DNA of 64,000 bases from Sphingobacteriales bacterium (GCA_025353765.1 JANXOD010000020.1:186001-250000); one strand, 5' to 3'; positions 1-9,270 are shown, counted from the first letter of the stretch. Numbers and translations: made by a program. The notes: generated by a model not told the origin, from the sequence alone.

Positions 1-1860
1 GTAATGGAAGGTAATGAGCCTGTAGTGATTGCTAATAGTGAGGGTAAGCGTACAACTCCATCAATTGTTGCTTTTTTAGATAATGGAGAGCGCAAAGTAG
101 GTGATCCGGCAAAACGCCAGGCAATTACCAATCCAACCAGAACTATATCTTCTATCAAACGGTTCATGGGAAACAGTTTTGATGAAGTAAAAAAAGAAAT
201 TGAACGCGTACCTTATACTGTAGTAAAAGGTGATAATAACACGGTACGTATAGAAATAGATGGCCGTAAATATACTCCTCAGGAAATTTCTGCAATGGTA
301 TTGCAGAAGATGAAAAAAACTGCAGAAGACTTTTTAGGTCATGAAGTAAACGAGGCAGTTATTACTGTTCCCGCTTATTTTAATGATGCACAACGTCAGG
401 CTACTAAAGAAGCCGGAGAAATTGCAGGTTTAAAAGTGAGCCGTATTATCAATGAACCAACAGCTGCAGCTTTAGCTTATGGTTTAGATAAAGCTCATCG
501 CGATATGAAGATCGTGGTGTTTGATTGCGGTGGTGGTACTCATGATGTATCTGTATTAGAATTAGGTGACGGAGTTTTTGAGGTAAAATCAACCGATGGT
601 GATACCCATTTAGGTGGTGATGACTTTGATGCAGTGATTATTGACTGGATGGCTGATGAATTTAAAAGCGATGAAGGTATTGATCTGCGTAAAGATCCAA
701 TGGCCTTACAACGTTTGAAAGAAGCAGCAGAAAAAGCAAAAATTGAATTATCCAGCACCGCACAAACTGAAATTAACCTGCCTTATATCTCCGCAGGTGA
801 TGGAATGCCTAAACACTTGGTTAAAACCTTAACCCGTGCAAAATTTGAGCAACTGGCAGATAGCCTGATCAAACGCACTATTGATCCTTGTAAAACAGCA
901 TTAAAAAATGCGGGTTTAAAAACATCAGATATTGATGAGATTATTTTAGTGGGTGGATCTACCCGTATTCCTGCTATTCAGGATGCAGTTAAAGCTTTCT
1001 TTGGTAAAGAACCTTCAAAAGGTGTAAATCCTGATGAAGTTGTGGCTATTGGTGCAGCTATTCAAGGTGGTGTTTTAACTGGTGAAGTAAAAGATGTATT
1101 GCTATTAGATGTAACTCCACTTTCATTGGGTATTGAAACTATGGGCGGTGTAATGACTAAATTGATAGAAGCCAATACAACTATCCCAACTAAAAAATCG
1201 GAAGTGTTTTCAACGGCTTCTGAGAATCAACCATCTGTAGAAATACATATTTTACAGGGTGAGCGTCCAATGGCTAATCAAAATCGAACGATAGGTCGTT
1301 TCCATTTAGATGGAATTCCGCCTGCACCGCGTGGCATTCCTCAAATTGAAGTAACTTTTGATATTGATGCTAATGGTATATTACATGTAGCTGCAAAAGA
1401 TAAAGCGACTAATAAAGAACAAAAAATCCGTATTGAAGCTTCTTCCGGTTTAACCGAGGCTGATATTAAAAAGATGAAAGAGGAAGCTGAAGCAAATGCA
1501 GAATCTGATAAAAAGGCAAAAGAAGAAGTTGAAAAATTGAATGCAGCCGATGCTTTAATCTTCTCAACTGAAAAGCAATTGAAAGAATATGGTGAAAAAA
1601 TATCTGCGGATAAAAAAGCGCCAATTGAAGAAGGATTGAAAAAGTTGAAAGAGGCTCACGCTTCTAAAAACTTTGATGTTATGGATATAGCTCAAACTGA
1701 ACTTCAAAATGCATGGAATGTAGCATCAGAAGAAATGTACAAAGCTACTGAAGGTGCAACTCAGGATGGTGGTGCAACTGCCGGTGAGGCTCAGCCTGAA
1801 GCAGGTGATCATGTAACTGATGTGGACTTTGAAGAAGTGAAAGAGGATGATAAAAAATAG
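1..1860 (+). CDS. dnaK: Chaperone DnaK (Hsp70), 5' end cut by window
   Basis: Cytosolic ATP-dependent Hsp70 chaperone. The reading frame is open from base 1, and the first visible ATG is internal: compared with the family about 18 N-terminal residues (the first nucleotide-binding strand) lie upstream of the window. Visible landmarks are the ATPase-domain [17 protein letters not shown] and [15 protein letters not shown] segments, [23 protein letters not shown], the linker [15 protein letters not shown], the substrate-binding domain and the helical lid. The tail is [12 protein letters not shown], typical of Bacteroidota DnaK. The usual phosphate loop DLGGGTFDVS reads [11 protein letters not shown] strong hairpin terminator follows the stop codon. 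Identity is certain. Confidence 0.98.
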   Translation, partial: VMEGNEPVVIANSEGKRTTPSIVAFLDNGERKVGDPAKRQAITNPTRTISSIKRFMGNSFDEVKKEIERVPYTVVKGDNNTVRIEIDGRKYTPQEISAMVLQKMKKTAEDFLGHEVNEAVITVPAYFNDAQRQATKEAGEIAGLKVSRIINEPTAAALAYGLDKAHRDMKIVVFDCGGGTHDVSVLELGDGVFEVKSTDGDTHLGGDDFDAVIIDWMADEFKSDEGIDLRKDPMALQRLKEAAEKAKIELSSTAQTEINLPYISAGDGMPKHLVKTLTRAKFEQLADSLIKRTIDPCKTALKNAGLKTSDIDEIILVGGSTRIPAIQDAVKAFFGKEPSKGVNPDEVVAIGAAIQGGVLTGEVKDVLLLDVTPLSLGIETMGGVMTKLIEANTTIPTKKSEVFSTASENQPSVEIHILQGERPMANQNRTIGRFHLDGIPPAPRGIPQIEVTFDIDANGILHVAAKDKATNKEQKIRIEASSGLTEADIKKMKEEAEANAESDKKAKEEVEKLNAADALIFSTEKQLKEYGEKISADKKAPIEEGLKKLKEAHASKNFDVMDIAQTELQNAWNVASEEMYKATEGATQDGGATAGEAQPEAGDHVTDVDFEEVKEDDKK

Positions 1861-1955
1861 TATTAAGTAGTTAGTATTTAGTATCAAGGTAAATCCCGAT
1901 GTGAAAATTCACATCGGGATTTTTGCTTTTAGGTTTTATTGGAAAAGGAAATCAT
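1861..1955 (+). repeat. Direct repeat block, copy 1 (with terminator)
   Basis: About 95 bp starting at the dnaK stop resembles 2531-2625 along its whole length. Shared pieces are AGTATTTAGTATCAAG, the hairpin with TGTGAA..TTCACAT arms, TGCTTTTA and a following AAATC-rich stretch. The two copies flank the small lipoprotein gene. Confidence 0.65.
1891..1924 (+). terminator. Rho-independent terminator after dnaK
   Basis: A perfect 15-bp stem (1891-1905 with 1908-1922, 2-nt loop) built on ATCCCGATGTGAA is followed by a T-rich stretch. It lies 30 bp after the dnaK stop. A diverged copy of the same block lies at 2563-2598. Confidence 0.85.
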
Positions 1956-2045
1956 TCTAATAGTTCTATTCTATTGTTTTAAGTACTATTTGGAATTACC
2001 TTATTTGCTTATAATTATTTGTATTTTTATAAAAAAAATACAAAT

Positions 2046-2516
2046 ATGAAAAAATTGCTAATTTTATTAACCTTAACTACAATAGTCTATTCTGCTTGTG
2101 GACAAAATTCAAAAGAAGTACCATACCAGGTAGATTCCCGTCCTGTTCCAAAAGGGAAAGATTTTAATGAGATTCTTCCATTAAAAGTGGGAAGTTTTCA
2201 AAGAGTAAAATTTACTCCGCCTAAACCCAGATTCGATGGAGAAGCTTCATATAGGTCGGGCAATGAAGAAATTTTCATCCTATTTTCACTGTCTAATACT
2301 CTCTCAGATTTAAAAGAGGTTTTTGAGACCATTGCTGATGAAGTAAGAGATGAAAAAGGAAATCTTAAAATTGTTGATATCAAGTCAGGAAAAAAATGTG
2401 TTTACCTTGTTGGAAAAAAGAGAACTTTTTTTGCCTGGAACAGGGGACTTTATTGTTTCTCTGTAGATGGAAATCACGTAAAAGTAGATGAGTTCATGAA
2501 GTATTTCCCCTATTAA
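2046..2516 (+). CDS. Small putative lipoprotein of unknown function
   Basis: About 156 residues. I chose the ATG at 2046 rather than the upstream in-frame ATG at 2019, because it starts directly with MKKLLILLTLTTIVYSAC, a lipoprotein signal peptide with Cys at the lipobox. The mature part is polar, with no domain I recognise. It begins GQNSKEVPYQVDSRPVP and has a KFTPPKPRFDGEASYRSGNE stretch. Probably anchored in the inner or outer membrane. It stands alone between two related terminator blocks, so it is likely monocistronic and may have arrived as a unit. Confidence 0.7.
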   Translation: MKKLLILLTLTTIVYSACGQNSKEVPYQVDSRPVPKGKDFNEILPLKVGSFQRVKFTPPKPRFDGEASYRSGNEEIFILFSLSNTLSDLKEVFETIADEVRDEKGNLKIVDIKSGKKCVYLVGKKRTFFAWNRGLYCFSVDGNHVKVDEFMKYFPY

Positions 2517-2530
2517 AGAAAGCGATAATA

Positions 2531-2625
2531 ATAGTATCAAGTAATTAGTATTTAGTATCAAGATAAAGCCTGGTGTGAATTTTCACATTGGGCTTTATGC
2601 TTTTATGGTTTATAGAAAAAGAGAA
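2531..2625 (+). repeat. Direct repeat block, copy 2
   Basis: Diverged copy of 1861-1955. Its stem retains pairing through G-U wobbles rather than identical bases, which suggests that selection keeps the hairpin. Confidence 0.65.
2563..2598. terminator. Terminator between convergent genes
   Basis: A 17-bp stem (2563-2579 with 2582-2598, 2-nt loop) with three G-U pairs on the plus strand. It sits between the plus-strand lipoprotein gene and the minus-strand GH31 gene and may serve both. Confidence 0.6.
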
Positions 2626-2627
2626 AT

Positions 2628-5024
2628 CTAATAATTAATTACCAACTGTTTTTTATCATTAGTAAACTTGAGTTCATCAATCGGACTTTCGCCAAGATGA
2701 TACTTGATATCCCTTCCATTTATTTTTACTGTTTTAAGCTTGGCTTGAAAATGATGTAAAACCAGGTTTATCTTCGTGTATTTAGAATTATAACTGCCTT
2801 CTGCGGGTGCCAATGCTATTTCCCGTTTTGCTGGGTCAAAGCTTATTTTACGTTTGTAATATATTCCCTTTTCATTCTGGTAGGATGATCCGTCATCTTC
2901 ATAATAGGTAAAGGAGCTTCCGGCTTCTCCGTACCAAATATGAACGTTTAATATTCCATCGCCTTTTTCATTTGTGTTTTGTATTAAGTTTTGCATGGGT
3001 ATAATGGCTCCAGCTTTTACAAATACAGGAAGATCAGTTAAAGGAGCAGCAGCCTGTATGGTTTGACCTCCGGTAAACCGTTCACCAGAGCTAAAACGAT
3101 ACCAATCGCCTTTAGGCAAATACACTTCGGTACTTATCTTCGTACTTTCAACAGGTGCAACCAGGATATTGTCCCCGAAAAGGAACTGGTTCTGATATTT
3201 CTGGTCGAAGATCTTTTCATCGTTTGTATAGTTGATGGTTAAGCTGCGAGATACAGGCATACCTGTTTGTGTAGCCTGGTAAAAGGAAGAATACAGGTAC
3301 GGAAGTAGGAGATAGCGTTGCTCAATATCCTTTTTTATAACCTTTTCAGCAGCTTCGCCAAAACGCCAAGGCTCACGGAAAGGAGCATTAATTTCAGCAT
3401 GGTTGCGGAACATTGGGGTGTACACTCCCAAAGAATTCCATCGCATCATTAACTCTGCGGATGGCTCTCCAATAAAACCACCAATATCTACACCGATATT
3501 AGCCACGCCGGATAATCCCAGGCTATTTACCAAACGCTGCCCTAATAACATATGAGCATCGCTGGAAGCATTGTCTCCGGTCCAGACGGCGGAATAGCGT
3601 TGTATACCTGCATAAGCTGCACGGGTTAAAACAAACGGCCGGCGACCAAGGATATCTCTTGTTCCTTCAAATGTGGCTCTCGACATTTGTAAGCCATATG
3701 CATTACGGGCTTCTTTTAAGGTAAAACGATTATTTTTCTCACCAAATTCAATTAGGTCAGGAATGTCTTGTTCCCATACTGCGGGTTCATTCATATCATT
3801 CCAAAAACCCTCTACGCCGGGTTGTGTTAAAGCGGAAAATGATTTTCCCCACCATTTTCTTACTTCCGGACGGAAATAATCAGGGAAATGACAGCGGCCC
3901 GGCCAAACACTCCCGGTGTAAAACTGGCCATTTGGATAAGTAGCAAAGTAATTATCTTTAACTCCTTCGTCATATTGTTTATAACCCTTTTCAACTTTAA
4001 TACCGGGATCTACAATGGTTACTACGTGAAATCCCATTGATTTTAACTTATCAATCATTCCTTTGGGATCGGGAAATTCTATAGGATGCCAGGTGAAAAT
4101 TTTATAGGCATCCATATAATTGATGTCGAGATATATGGCATCTGCAGGGATTTGTTTTTTGCGGAATGTTTCGGCTATTTCTAATACCTGGCTATCCGGA
4201 TGATAACTCCAACGGCATTGCTGATAACCTAAGCTCCATAAAGGTGGCATTTCCATTCTTCCGGTAAGGCTGGTGAAATCCTGGATTAATCCGGCTACCG
4301 TTGGAGAACCGAAAAAGTAATAATTCATTTCGCCGGCTTCAGCTCCGAAGTAAGACATGGTTTCATCTGTTGAACCTCCAAAATTGAAGAATGATTTATG
4401 AGTGTTATCGAAGAAAATTCCGTAGCTCAAACCATCGTGCAAGCCAATATAAAAAGGAATAGTTTTATAAAGCGGATCCTGATTTAAGCCATAAGCCGGA
4501 GCATCTGTATTCCAGTGTACATAAGAACTGCCGCGTCTGTCTAAATTGCCAGTTTTTTCGCCTAAGCCTATAAATCGTTCTTTGGGGAATAACTTTCTAA
4601 AACTGGTAACCTGTGTACCCGACCAGGAAACACCCAGGTTAGGATCATCGGCACTGATTAACTGGCCTTTTTTATTGTAAAAAGAAATGTTCACAGGTTG
4701 TTTATTAACCCGGATGGCAAGGCTCTCGGTATGGAGTACAAGCTCATCTTTTTTGTCCTCTACATCAATCTTTCCCTGTGGTTTTTGTATGACAGCAAAA
4801 GAAGTATCTAAAGCAAATTCTGTATTGGTAACACGTACCCGGATAACGTTTTGATCATAAGCTGTAAGCTGAACTTGTCCATGATCTGCAGTAATTAAAA
4901 CTCCAGAGTTGGTACTCTTAAAGTTTTTAAAATTACCTAATTGTTTGCTAAGCTTGCTGGGTTGGGCGGATGCTGACAACATAAAAAAACTGATAAGTAG
5001 GGTTAAAAGTACTTTATAAAACAT
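2628..5024 (-). CDS. Secreted GH31 alpha-glucosidase
   Basis: Retaining exo-acting alpha-glycosidase of family GH31, removing glucose (or a related sugar) from alpha-glucan oligosaccharides, probably in the periplasm. The 798-residue protein starts with a Sec signal peptide (MFYKVLLTLLISFFMLSASA). An N-terminal beta-sandwich is followed by the TIM barrel, with the nucleophile motif GFWNDMNEPAVW at about residue 408 and the acid/base segment AVWTGDNASSD at about residue 480. The C-terminal beta domains include a DUF5110-like part with YYEDDGSS. Length matches the family. No SusCD pair adjoins it, so it looks like a stand-alone enzyme. Exact substrate (alpha-glucoside or alpha-xyloside) cannot be read from sequence alone. 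Confidence 0.93.
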   Translation of the reverse strand: MFYKVLLTLLISFFMLSASAQPSKLSKQLGNFKNFKSTNSGVLITADHGQVQLTAYDQNVIRVRVTNTEFALDTSFAVIQKPQGKIDVEDKKDELVLHTESLAIRVNKQPVNISFYNKKGQLISADDPNLGVSWSGTQVTSFRKLFPKERFIGLGEKTGNLDRRGSSYVHWNTDAPAYGLNQDPLYKTIPFYIGLHDGLSYGIFFDNTHKSFFNFGGSTDETMSYFGAEAGEMNYYFFGSPTVAGLIQDFTSLTGRMEMPPLWSLGYQQCRWSYHPDSQVLEIAETFRKKQIPADAIYLDINYMDAYKIFTWHPIEFPDPKGMIDKLKSMGFHVVTIVDPGIKVEKGYKQYDEGVKDNYFATYPNGQFYTGSVWPGRCHFPDYFRPEVRKWWGKSFSALTQPGVEGFWNDMNEPAVWEQDIPDLIEFGEKNNRFTLKEARNAYGLQMSRATFEGTRDILGRRPFVLTRAAYAGIQRYSAVWTGDNASSDAHMLLGQRLVNSLGLSGVANIGVDIGGFIGEPSAELMMRWNSLGVYTPMFRNHAEINAPFREPWRFGEAAEKVIKKDIEQRYLLLPYLYSSFYQATQTGMPVSRSLTINYTNDEKIFDQKYQNQFLFGDNILVAPVESTKISTEVYLPKGDWYRFSSGERFTGGQTIQAAAPLTDLPVFVKAGAIIPMQNLIQNTNEKGDGILNVHIWYGEAGSSFTYYEDDGSSYQNEKGIYYKRKISFDPAKREIALAPAEGSYNSKYTKINLVLHHFQAKLKTVKINGRDIKYHLGESPIDELKFTNDKKQLVINY

Positions 5025-5313
5025 GTTTTAATGGATATGGAATTTAAACCAATGTAGAAAATTTTAATTGGATATATCAATAAAAATGCCTGTTCCTAAT
5101 TATAGAGAGTTATAGTTCTTAAAGCAGATTTCAACTTTTACTTTTGGCGAAATATGTTTAATATATGCCAGGTACAAATGTCTGACAACCCCTATAAGGG
5201 TACTATTTACACAAATCTGATAGTTTTTATAGGTTATCACTAATTGCCCATAAAATAATATTACCTTTCATTTTTATAAATTTATAGTTACATCTTCACT
5301 AAACACACACACA

Positions 5314-6156
5314 TTGCTACAAAAAAAGAAAAAAAGCATTCTCGAAAATTGGATGAAAAATCAACTTGTTTATGAAGGTCTGCGTGAGGACCTTATCAGC
5401 AATGATGAATTAAGAATTCAGTCAGAGAAATTAATTGATGCCTTAGTGGCTAATTTATCAGCCGATGGCATTAATGATTTGGATTCCGAAAAGTGGAGTC
5501 CTGTAATTGAGATTTTAGGCGGTATTTCCATCACCCGTGCACGGCAGGGCTTTAGTCCCCGTGAAACAGGCAACTTCATATTTACTTTAAAAGAAGCTTT
5601 ACTGCTTGTATTACAGGAAGAAATTAAGGATGATCCAAAAACTTTATATGAAGAAAGTTTAAAGATCAGCCGTTTAATGGATAATCTGAGCATAGTAACT
5701 TTCGAAACCTTTATTAAAGGCAGAGAAGAAGTTATTTTAAGGCAAACAGATGAAATCGCAGAAATATCAACACCCGTTATCCGTGTTTGGGAAGGTATTT
5801 TGGCTTTGCCGATCATTGGAACATTAGATAGCGCCCGCACACAAATAGTAATGGAAAACCTGTTGCAGGAGATTGTTAATACAAGATCAAGCATCGCTAT
5901 TTTGGATATATCAGGCGTACCGGCAGTGGATTCATTAGTGGCACAACATTTAATTAAAACGGTAAGCGCTACCCGTTTAATGGGAGCCGACTGTATCATC
6001 AGTGGCATCAGGCCGGAGATTGCACAAACCATTGTACATCTGGGTATTGATCTTTCGAGCATTACTACAAAAGCAAGCCTGGCAAGTGCATTAGCGTATG
6101 CCTTTAAATCAATGAAGCTTGAAGTAAGGAGAGCAAATACAGTTCAAAAATTATAG
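5314..6156 (+). CDS. rsbR: RsbR-type stressosome co-antagonist (RsbRD_N + STAS)
   Basis: Scaffold and sensor protein of a stressosome, 280 residues. The N-terminal half (about 1-145) is helical and of the RsbRD/RsbR type. The C-terminal half (about 153-265) is a STAS domain with the diagnostic segments LDISGVPAVDSLVAQH and GIRPEIAQTIVHLGIDLS. Ser207 lies where RsbR paralogues carry the residue phosphorylated by RsbT. The start is a TTG: no ATG lies upstream in frame, and the next Met (residue 14) would cut into the first helix. It is the first gene of an operon, with rsbS 9 bp downstream. What the N-terminal domain senses cannot be told; no heme or flavin motif is evident. Confidence 0.88.
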   Translation: MLQKKKKSILENWMKNQLVYEGLREDLISNDELRIQSEKLIDALVANLSADGINDLDSEKWSPVIEILGGISITRARQGFSPRETGNFIFTLKEALLLVLQEEIKDDPKTLYEESLKISRLMDNLSIVTFETFIKGREEVILRQTDEIAEISTPVIRVWEGILALPIIGTLDSARTQIVMENLLQEIVNTRSSIAILDISGVPAVDSLVAQHLIKTVSATRLMGADCIISGIRPEIAQTIVHLGIDLSSITTKASLASALAYAFKSMKLEVRRANTVQKL

Positions 6157-6165
6157 TTTATTACA

Positions 6166-6576
6166 ATGGATAAAATTCCTATTCTAAAGATGGGCCCCTT
6201 TCTGCTTGTGACCATACAGGTAGATTTGTATGACAGGTTAGCGCTTACCTTAGAAGCCGACCTAGTCCAAATGGTTAATAAAACCAGGGCAAAAGGTGTA
6301 TTGATTGATATCTCTGCTGTTTCTATAGTCGATTCATTTATGGGGCGCATCATTGGCAATATTGCCAGCATGTCTAAATTACTGGAGGCTGAAACCGTGC
6401 TTGTTGGCATGCAGCCCGCGGTAGCTATTACATTGATTGAACTAGGTTTGCCGCTAAATGGGGTACACACTGCGCTGGATATGGAGAGAGGGATGAATTT
6501 GCTTAAATCCATGATTAATGATACTAGCAATATTGGAGATAATGAAATAGAAGAAGATGATCTTATCGTTGAGTAA
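6166..6576 (+). CDS. rsbS: RsbS-type STAS antagonist
   Basis: Single STAS-domain protein of 136 residues that builds the stressosome core with RsbR and sequesters RsbT. The hallmark LIDISAVSIVDSFMG is present, with Ser57 at the site phosphorylated in RsbS of Bacillus, and the GMQPAVAITLIELGL segment fits the family. A short acidic tail (DNEIEEDDLIVE) extends past the STAS domain and its coding sequence overlaps the rsbT start by 20 bp, which suggests translational coupling. Confidence 0.92.
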   Translation: MDKIPILKMGPFLLVTIQVDLYDRLALTLEADLVQMVNKTRAKGVLIDISAVSIVDSFMGRIIGNIASMSKLLEAETVLVGMQPAVAITLIELGLPLNGVHTALDMERGMNLLKSMINDTSNIGDNEIEEDDLIVE

Positions 6577-6970
6577 AGATGCGATAGAGATTATAAAGGA
6601 GCAGGATGTAGTACTTTTCCGGAACCGCTTAAAAGAGACAGCTATAAGAATAAAAATGAGTTTGGTGAATCAAACCAGGCTCATTACAGCCGCCAGCGAA
6701 TTAGTACGTAATATGTTACGATACGCTAATGGCGGCATGTGTTTAATAGAAATAGTAACAAGGGGTCGTGATAATGGGATACGACTGACATTTACTGATA
6801 AGGGGCCAGGTATACCTGATATAGCATTAGCTATGCGTGATGGCTATTCAACAGGTAAAAGTTTAGGGATGGGTTTACCTGGAAGCAAACGCCTGGTAAA
6901 CGAGTTTGAGATTAAAAGCCAAGCTGGAGAAGGCACAATGGTAATTATATTAAAATGGTCTCATGGTTGA
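6557..6970 (+). CDS. rsbT: RsbT-type serine/threonine kinase (switch protein)
   Basis: GHKL-fold kinase of 137 residues that phosphorylates the STAS domains of RsbR and RsbS and, once released, activates a downstream partner. The N box is SELVRNML (Glu48, Asn52), the G1 box DKGPGI (Asp81) and the G2 box GMGLPG (104-109), so it looks catalytically complete. The ATG at 6557 lies inside the end of rsbS, and the stop overlaps the next gene by 8 bp. In Bacillus the released RsbT binds the RsbU phosphatase; no RsbU is seen here, so the output must be another protein. Confidence 0.93.
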   Translation: MILSLSKDAIEIIKEQDVVLFRNRLKETAIRIKMSLVNQTRLITAASELVRNMLRYANGGMCLIEIVTRGRDNGIRLTFTDKGPGIPDIALAMRDGYSTGKSLGMGLPGSKRLVNEFEIKSQAGEGTMVIILKWSHG

Positions 6971-7970
6971 TGCTACGCATATAAGCTTTGCTGCCAATGA
7001 CAGAAGTTATTTTTCATTATTAAAAAAGGAGATACACCGCAGAGCGCAGGAAGCCGGCATTAAAGTCGAAAGGCTGAATGCCCTTGATCTCATTCTTGCC
7101 GAAATGACATCGAACTTATTTAAGTATGGCGATGACGGCGAAATTTTGATGGGAATATTCAATAATATCGATTCACCTTATATCGAATTGATCAGCATAG
7201 ATAAGGGGCCTGGAATGGCCAGACCGGCAAAAATGATGCAGGATGGAGTTTCAACCAGCAATACTATGGGCCATGGACTGGGCAGCATCAAAAGATTATC
7301 AGATACCTTCGACTTGTATTCGCAGGTAGATTGGGGCACTATTGTTTTAAGCAGAGTATATAATGATCCTAAAAGCATAAAGAGTAATAAGGTAATTATA
7401 CGGCCCATTGTTGTTGCTAAACCCGGCGAAGTACATAGTGGAGATGGTGTAGTTTACAAACAGACGGATAAGTATATCAAAATAATGCTGGCTGATGGCC
7501 TGGGTCACGGGCCCGAAGCCAATAAGGCGGTAAACGAAGCTGCCAACGCATTCAGGATCTGCCCTGATTATAGTCCCACAGAAACCCTGCGGTTTATCCA
7601 TACTTCTATCAAGAAAACCAGGGGTGCTGTAGCAAGTGTTGTTTGTTATGATTTTGAGTCTAAGATGTGGAGTTCTGTTGGAATTGGCAATATCTCCGTC
7701 CGGATGATTGGCCCCTCTTCCTCACGTAATCATATGTCTTATAATGGCATTGTTGGGCATAACATCCCAACTACAATAAACGACCAGCAGTATGTTGCCG
7801 AAGATTTTAACCAAATAGTGCTTTGCTCTGATGGGATAAAACCCCCTTGGGATCTGCTTAAATATCCAGTAATACAAAAACATGATCTTACAATTTTAGC
7901 GGCTGCTATTTACAAAGATTATGCAGTGAAAAATGATGATATGTCGGTAATTATAGTTAAAATAAAATAG
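6963..7970 (+). CDS. Fused RsbT/RsbW-like kinase and RsbX-like PP2C phosphatase
   Basis: 335 residues with two modules. Residues about 1-135 form a second GHKL anti-sigma-type kinase: N box AEMTSN (Glu47, Asn51), G1 DKGPGMA (Asp80), G2 GHGLG (103-107). Residues about 145-335 form a small PP2C/SpoIIE-type phosphatase like RsbX. The metal-binding acidic residues are all visible: SGDG (Asp161), LADGLGHG (Asp178), CSDG (Asp290) and KNDDMS (Asp325/326). RsbX resets the stressosome by dephosphorylating RsbR and RsbS. Fusing kinase and phosphatase in one chain suggests that one protein could write and erase STAS phosphates. The gene overlaps rsbT by 8 bp and is followed 4 bp later by the histidine kinase gene. 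Confidence 0.88.
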   Translation: MVDATHISFAANDRSYFSLLKKEIHRRAQEAGIKVERLNALDLILAEMTSNLFKYGDDGEILMGIFNNIDSPYIELISIDKGPGMARPAKMMQDGVSTSNTMGHGLGSIKRLSDTFDLYSQVDWGTIVLSRVYNDPKSIKSNKVIIRPIVVAKPGEVHSGDGVVYKQTDKYIKIMLADGLGHGPEANKAVNEAANAFRICPDYSPTETLRFIHTSIKKTRGAVASVVCYDFESKMWSSVGIGNISVRMIGPSSSRNHMSYNGIVGHNIPTTINDQQYVAEDFNQIVLCSDGIKPPWDLLKYPVIQKHDLTILAAAIYKDYAVKNDDMSVIIVKIK

Positions 7971-7974
7971 TTAT

Positions 7975-9183
7975 ATGGCACAGGTTGTAGCAATTTCACT
8001 TGAAAACGAAATGGACCTGATCCTGGCTCATAAACGGTCAATGAAAGTGGCTGAAAAACTGGGCCTAACCATAGCTACACAAACCACGTTTGCAACCGCG
8101 GTTTCTGAGATTTCCAGGACAGTTATTGAGCATACAGATAATGGTAATCTGGAAATAAGTCTGGATTATACAGACCAGCGCTACGTCTTAAGAGCGGTTG
8201 TAAGTTTTGACAGCGCTATTAAATTCACTAATGCTGATGAGGGCTTTTATTATGCCCAAAAGTTGGTACCCGAATTTAAGATGACTGAAGCGGATGGTTT
8301 AAGGCACATCGAAATCAAGATAAAGCTTCCCCGCTCAATACACCTGGATACAGGAAAGATCGATGTATTAAAAGGTTATTTTCTAAAAGAACTTCCCTTA
8401 AATGCATATGAGGAAATAAAAAAGAAAAACCTGAACCTATATAAAATTGCAGGCGAACAGGAAGAGGAGATCAAGCGCTCCAAAATAATTGATGATAAAA
8501 AGAATGAATTTATATCCATTGCCAGCCATGAGCTAAAAACGCCCATAACCGTTATAAAAGCCTATACTCAAATAGCTCTGACTTCAAAAGAGCCATGTAG
8601 TGAAAAAATTAAAGGTTATTTGGATAAAATAGATTACCAAACCACCAAATTGACTTCCCTGGTAAATCAGCTATTGGATGTATCTAAGATGGAAAATGGA
8701 AATTTGCTTTACGCTATGGAGAAGGTTGAACTCAATTTGTTTATAGCAGATATGGTGTTGGTTATGAAACATATTATACCTAGCCATGAGATCGTAGTTA
8801 ACCCATGCAATAAGGTGAATATTAAGATAGATAAATTGCGCATGGAGCAGGTTTTTTCAAACTTATTAGGTAATGCTTCTAAATATTCTAGTATGGATAC
8901 TCTAATTACCATTAACTGTTTTCTGCAAGATGACCGATATGTAAATATCTCAATTACTGATCAGGGAATGGGCATGTCTGAGGGTAGTATGCAGTCAATT
9001 TTTGACAAGTTTTATAGAGACAAGGATGTACTTAGAACTCATTCAGGCTTAGGAATGGGATTGTACATTGCTTCTAAAATTGTAACGGATCATGGAGGCA
9101 GAATTTGGGTGGAAAGTATTGAAGGTATCGGTTCAACTTTCTTTTTTACCATACCTTATGAAATTTTCAAGGACCAAAATTAA
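7975..9183 (+). CDS. Soluble histidine kinase with N-terminal degenerate RsbT-like domain
   Basis: 402 residues with no membrane segment. Residues about 1-120 resemble the anti-sigma kinase fold (TAVSEISRTVIEHT), but the N-box Asn is replaced by Thr and no G boxes follow, so this part is probably a non-catalytic docking domain. A short coiled stretch leads to a HisKA domain with phospho-acceptor ASHELKTPITVIKAY, then a complete HATPase: N box NLLGNASKYSS, G1 DQGMGMS, F box FDKFYRD, G2 SGLGMGLYIASKI. It is the last gene of the stressosome operon and the most likely output: partner switching would control this kinase, which would phosphorylate a response regulator encoded elsewhere. No receiver protein is present nearby. 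Confidence 0.9.
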   Translation: MAQVVAISLENEMDLILAHKRSMKVAEKLGLTIATQTTFATAVSEISRTVIEHTDNGNLEISLDYTDQRYVLRAVVSFDSAIKFTNADEGFYYAQKLVPEFKMTEADGLRHIEIKIKLPRSIHLDTGKIDVLKGYFLKELPLNAYEEIKKKNLNLYKIAGEQEEEIKRSKIIDDKKNEFISIASHELKTPITVIKAYTQIALTSKEPCSEKIKGYLDKIDYQTTKLTSLVNQLLDVSKMENGNLLYAMEKVELNLFIADMVLVMKHIIPSHEIVVNPCNKVNIKIDKLRMEQVFSNLLGNASKYSSMDTLITINCFLQDDRYVNISITDQGMGMSEGSMQSIFDKFYRDKDVLRTHSGLGMGLYIASKIVTDHGGRIWVESIEGIGSTFFFTIPYEIFKDQN

Positions 9184-9270
9184 TCCTGCATACCTCTTAA
9201 TTTTATGCCGATTTTAGTAAAGGCTTAAATTTCGGGGTTCAAAATTTTGGGACATCTGGCAGCATATAAA

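Noticed and set aside
5139-5146. TACTTTTG as promoter of the stressosome operon
   Set aside because: It matches TAnnTTTG but lies about 170 bp before the start, with no partner element; too weak to call.
5418-6062. 214-residue open frame opposite rsbR
   Set aside because: Shadow of a strong STAS gene; cysteine/serine-rich translation without a domain.
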